From Marinospirillum sp. (GTDB taxonomy: Bacteria; Pseudomonadota; Gammaproteobacteria; Pseudomonadales; Halomonadaceae): DNA of 5,717 bases. The notes under the pieces were generated by a model. The model was not told the origin of the DNA, did no database searches, and worked only from the letters and a program-made list of their open reading frames with translations. Made by a program: the position numbers and the translations under genes. The number at the start of each line of letters is the position of its first letter. The first letter of the stretch is position 1. Positions 3,507-5,717 of the stretch are shown here, one piece after another. Location: positions 1 through 5,717 of the forward strand of contig SKIX01000256.1 of NCBI GenBank assembly GCA_007116195.1, written 5' to 3'.

Positions 3507-5717
3507 ATGAAACGTATGCTAATTAATGCAACCCAGCCAGAAGAGCGCCGGGTTGCCCTTGTCGATGGTCAAAGACTCTATGATCTGGATATCGAATCTG
3601 GATCACGCGAATCCAAAAAAGCTAACATCTACCGTGGTCGCATCACCCGTGTTGAACCAAGTTTAGAAGCTGCTTTTGTCGACTTTGGCGCTGAGCGCCA
3701 CGGCTTTTTACCACTTAAAGAAATTAGTCGTGAGTACTTTGCCAAAAACCCGGGTGAAGGCCGTAATGCTATACGCGACCTCGTTAAAGAAGGCACTGAA
3801 GTCATTGTTCAGGTTGATAAGGAAGAGCGAGGCAACAAGGGGGCCGCGCTAACAACCTATGTCAGCCTAGCTGGGCGCTACCTGGTTTTGATGCCTAATA
3901 ATGCACGTGCAGGCGGCATTTCTCGGCGCATCGAAGGAGAAGAGCGCGCAGCCCTTAAAGAAGCCATGAACAGTCTGAACGTGCCTAAGGGCATGGGTGT
4001 GATCGTTCGCACGGCGGGTATAGGCCGATCCAGCGAAGAACTGCAGTGGGATTTGGATTACCTCATCAAAGTTTGGGAATCCATCAATCAAGCCGCGGTA
4101 GAAAAGCCTGCCCCTTTCCTGATTTACCGTGAATCCAATGTCATTATCCGCGCTCTAAGGGATTATCTGCGCCAAGATATCGGTGAAGTGCTCATCGACA
4201 GCCAAGAAGTTTATGACCTGGCACAAAGCTTTATTCAACAGGTCATGCCTTCCTACCAAAGCAAAATTAAGTTCTACCAGGATGACGTTCCGCTATTTTC
4301 TCGCTTCCAGATCGAAAGCCAAATTGAAACCGCTTTTCAACGCGAGGTAAAGCTACCTTCAGGCGGCTCTATCGTCATCGATCACACCGAGGCACTGGTT
4401 TCTATCGACATCAACTCAGCTCGCGCGACGCGTGGTGGTGATATCGAAGAAACTGCATTGCAAACTAACCTGGAAGCGGCTGACGAAATTGCTCGCCAAT
4501 TGCGCCTGCGCGATATCGGCGGCCTTATTGTTATTGATTTTATCGATATGAGCCCAACACGCAATCAACGTGAAGTTGAAAATCGCATGCGTGATGCGCT
4601 TAAAATTGATCGGGCACGTGTACAAATCGGCCGTATTTCCCGCTTTGGCCTTTTAGAAATGTCGCGTCAGCGTTTACGCCCCTCTCTAGGCGAAACCAGC
4701 GGTGTCGTCTGCCCGCGCTGCGACGGTCAAGGCACTATTCGAGATGTGAAGTCTCTTGCGCTCTCGATCCTGCGGCTGATCGAAGAAGAGGCGATGAAAG
4801 ATCATACCGCCCAGATTCGAGCCATCCTACCTGTTTCTGTTGCAACCTTCTTGCTCAATGAAAAGCGCTCAGCCCTGCATGACATCGAAAAGCGTCAGCA
4901 AGTCGAGGCCTTAATTATCCCCACGCCTGAAATGCATACCCCTCATTATGAAGTACTGCGTATGCGTAATGATGAACTGGAAGAAACTGATAACGAAGCC
5001 AGCTACGAACTGGACATTCAGGTCAATAATGACAAAGAAACCACCAGTGATAACAACAAGGCCACGGGCTTTGCTCAAGCGGCAGTACAAAACATTATCC
5101 CCAATGCGCCAGCACCCGATGCACAAGCCAATGAAAGCGCAACAAACGCCACTGCTAGCCCAGCAGCTCCCCAAGCAACAGGCCTTTTTGTTCAGCTAGG
5201 CCGTTTTTTCAACAAGCTCTTTGCTAATGAAAAGCCTCAACCTCAAGCTGAAAAAGTCGAAGCAACACCTGCTCCGGCCACGACCAAGAAATCAGAGCCT
5301 CGTTCGAGTTCACGCAGCGATACCCAGCGCTCATCTAGTGGTAACCAGCGCAATCGCTCAGATAACCGTCGGGGTCGCCGCTCATCATCTAATGATACCC
5401 GTCGCTCTGATGCCGGTAAAAATAAATCCAACCCAGACAATCGCTCGACCAAGGTGACTGAAACAGCCAATACTCAAGAGGCTACAGCACCTAAAGAAAC
5501 GCCGCCAAAAGAACAGGCTCCAAGCAAGCCTTCGCGCAACAACCCACGTCAACGCCGCCGTAATAAGGCCGTTACCGGTGATGCAGCCACACCACCGAAT
5601 TTCGAAGAACTAAAGAAAGAGCTATTGCCCGCCGAATCAATAGCTGAGGATGCAGATGCCGCAGCGGGCCCTGTTGTTGCTGCTGCAAAAGCCAGCCAAG
5701 CAGCGCAACAACCTGAG
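3507..5717 (+). CDS. rne: Ribonuclease E, catalytic half complete, C-terminal scaffold cut by window edge
   Basis: This is an open frame of 737 codons that runs off the right edge (E. coli RNase E has 1061 residues). RNase E is the membrane-associated endonuclease that starts mRNA decay, processes rRNA and tRNA, and scaffolds the degradosome. Visible parts: RNase H-like start (MKRMLINAT), S1 domain (about 36-118, with Phe57 and Phe67), 5'-sensor with GVIVRTAG (Arg168-Thr169), and DNase I-like catalytic domain with [14 protein letters not shown] (metal Asp301, Asn303) and VIDFID (Asp344). The zinc-link CPRC follows (Cys402, Cys405), then the small domain to about 500. Beyond it the sequence is low complexity: an amphipathic helix (about 559-573, [14 protein letters not shown]) like the E. 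coli membrane-targeting segment A, then an Arg/Ser-rich stretch (about 599-690) like an RNA-binding AR region. Helicase- and PNPase-binding sites would lie outside the window. The start is supported by the family N-terminus. All key catalytic residues seen in E. coli are kept. Confidence 0.98.
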   Translation, partial: MKRMLINATQPEERRVALVDGQRLYDLDIESGSRESKKANIYRGRITRVEPSLEAAFVDFGAERHGFLPLKEISREYFAKNPGEGRNAIRDLVKEGTEVIVQVDKEERGNKGAALTTYVSLAGRYLVLMPNNARAGGISRRIEGEERAALKEAMNSLNVPKGMGVIVRTAGIGRSSEELQWDLDYLIKVWESINQAAVEKPAPFLIYRESNVIIRALRDYLRQDIGEVLIDSQEVYDLAQSFIQQVMPSYQSKIKFYQDDVPLFSRFQIESQIETAFQREVKLPSGGSIVIDHTEALVSIDINSARATRGGDIEETALQTNLEAADEIARQLRLRDIGGLIVIDFIDMSPTRNQREVENRMRDALKIDRARVQIGRISRFGLLEMSRQRLRPSLGETSGVVCPRCDGQGTIRDVKSLALSILRLIEEEAMKDHTAQIRAILPVSVATFLLNEKRSALHDIEKRQQVEALIIPTPEMHTPHYEVLRMRNDELEETDNEASYELDIQVNNDKETTSDNNKATGFAQAAVQNIIPNAPAPDAQANESATNATASPAAPQATGLFVQLGRFFNKLFANEKPQPQAEKVEATPAPATTKKSEPRSSSRSDTQRSSSGNQRNRSDNRRGRRSSSNDTRRSDAGKNKSNPDNRSTKVTETANTQEATAPKETPPKEQAPSKPSRNNPRQRRRNKAVTGDAATPPNFEELKKELLPAESIAEDADAAAGPVVAAAKASQAAQQPE

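Noticed and set aside
4911..5470. Several 75-90 codon open frames overlapping rne on both strands
   Set aside because: They are out of frame with a clearly conserved RNase E and have low-complexity composition that mirrors its Ser/Arg/Ala-rich tail.

Overview
The window looks like a conserved housekeeping stretch of a gammaproteobacterial chromosome. The gene content (yceD, maf/yceF, sppA, rluC, rne) and the close resemblance of the proteins to Pseudomonas and E. coli homologues suggest a pseudomonad- or Oceanospirillales-like organism. The genus cannot be fixed from this sequence. Base composition looks even throughout, and I saw no mobile element, CRISPR array, tRNA or rRNA.

Layout from left to right: the 5' part of yceD (minus strand, cut by the left edge, normally followed by rpmF) has a near-consensus sigma-70 promoter. 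The maf/yceF gene (plus strand, m7GTP pyrophosphatase) diverges from it. A short-form sppA signal-peptide peptidase (minus strand) converges on maf, and the two overlap tail to tail by 17 bp. rluC (minus strand, 23S rRNA pseudouridine synthase) lies 2 bp upstream of sppA, so the two probably form one operon. A 522-bp gap separates the divergent rluC and rne starts. It holds candidate rne promoters and a leader of about 410 nt with several potential hairpins. Finally rne (plus strand, RNase E) runs off the right edge after 737 codons, so its catalytic half is complete and its C-terminal scaffold is partial.

The common theme is RNA and ribosome maturation: RNase E processes rRNA and decays mRNA, RluC modifies 23S rRNA, and YceD is tied to 23S rRNA/L32. 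Maf/YceF cleans up a modified nucleotide and SppA clears cleaved signal peptides from the membrane. No unknown multi-gene system is visible. The most interesting parts are non-coding: the rne leader, where a 9-bp hairpin covers the Shine-Dalgarno sequence and competing pairings exist; the near-leaderless yceD promoter with a dyad in its spacer; and the overlapping convergent 3' ends of maf and sppA.
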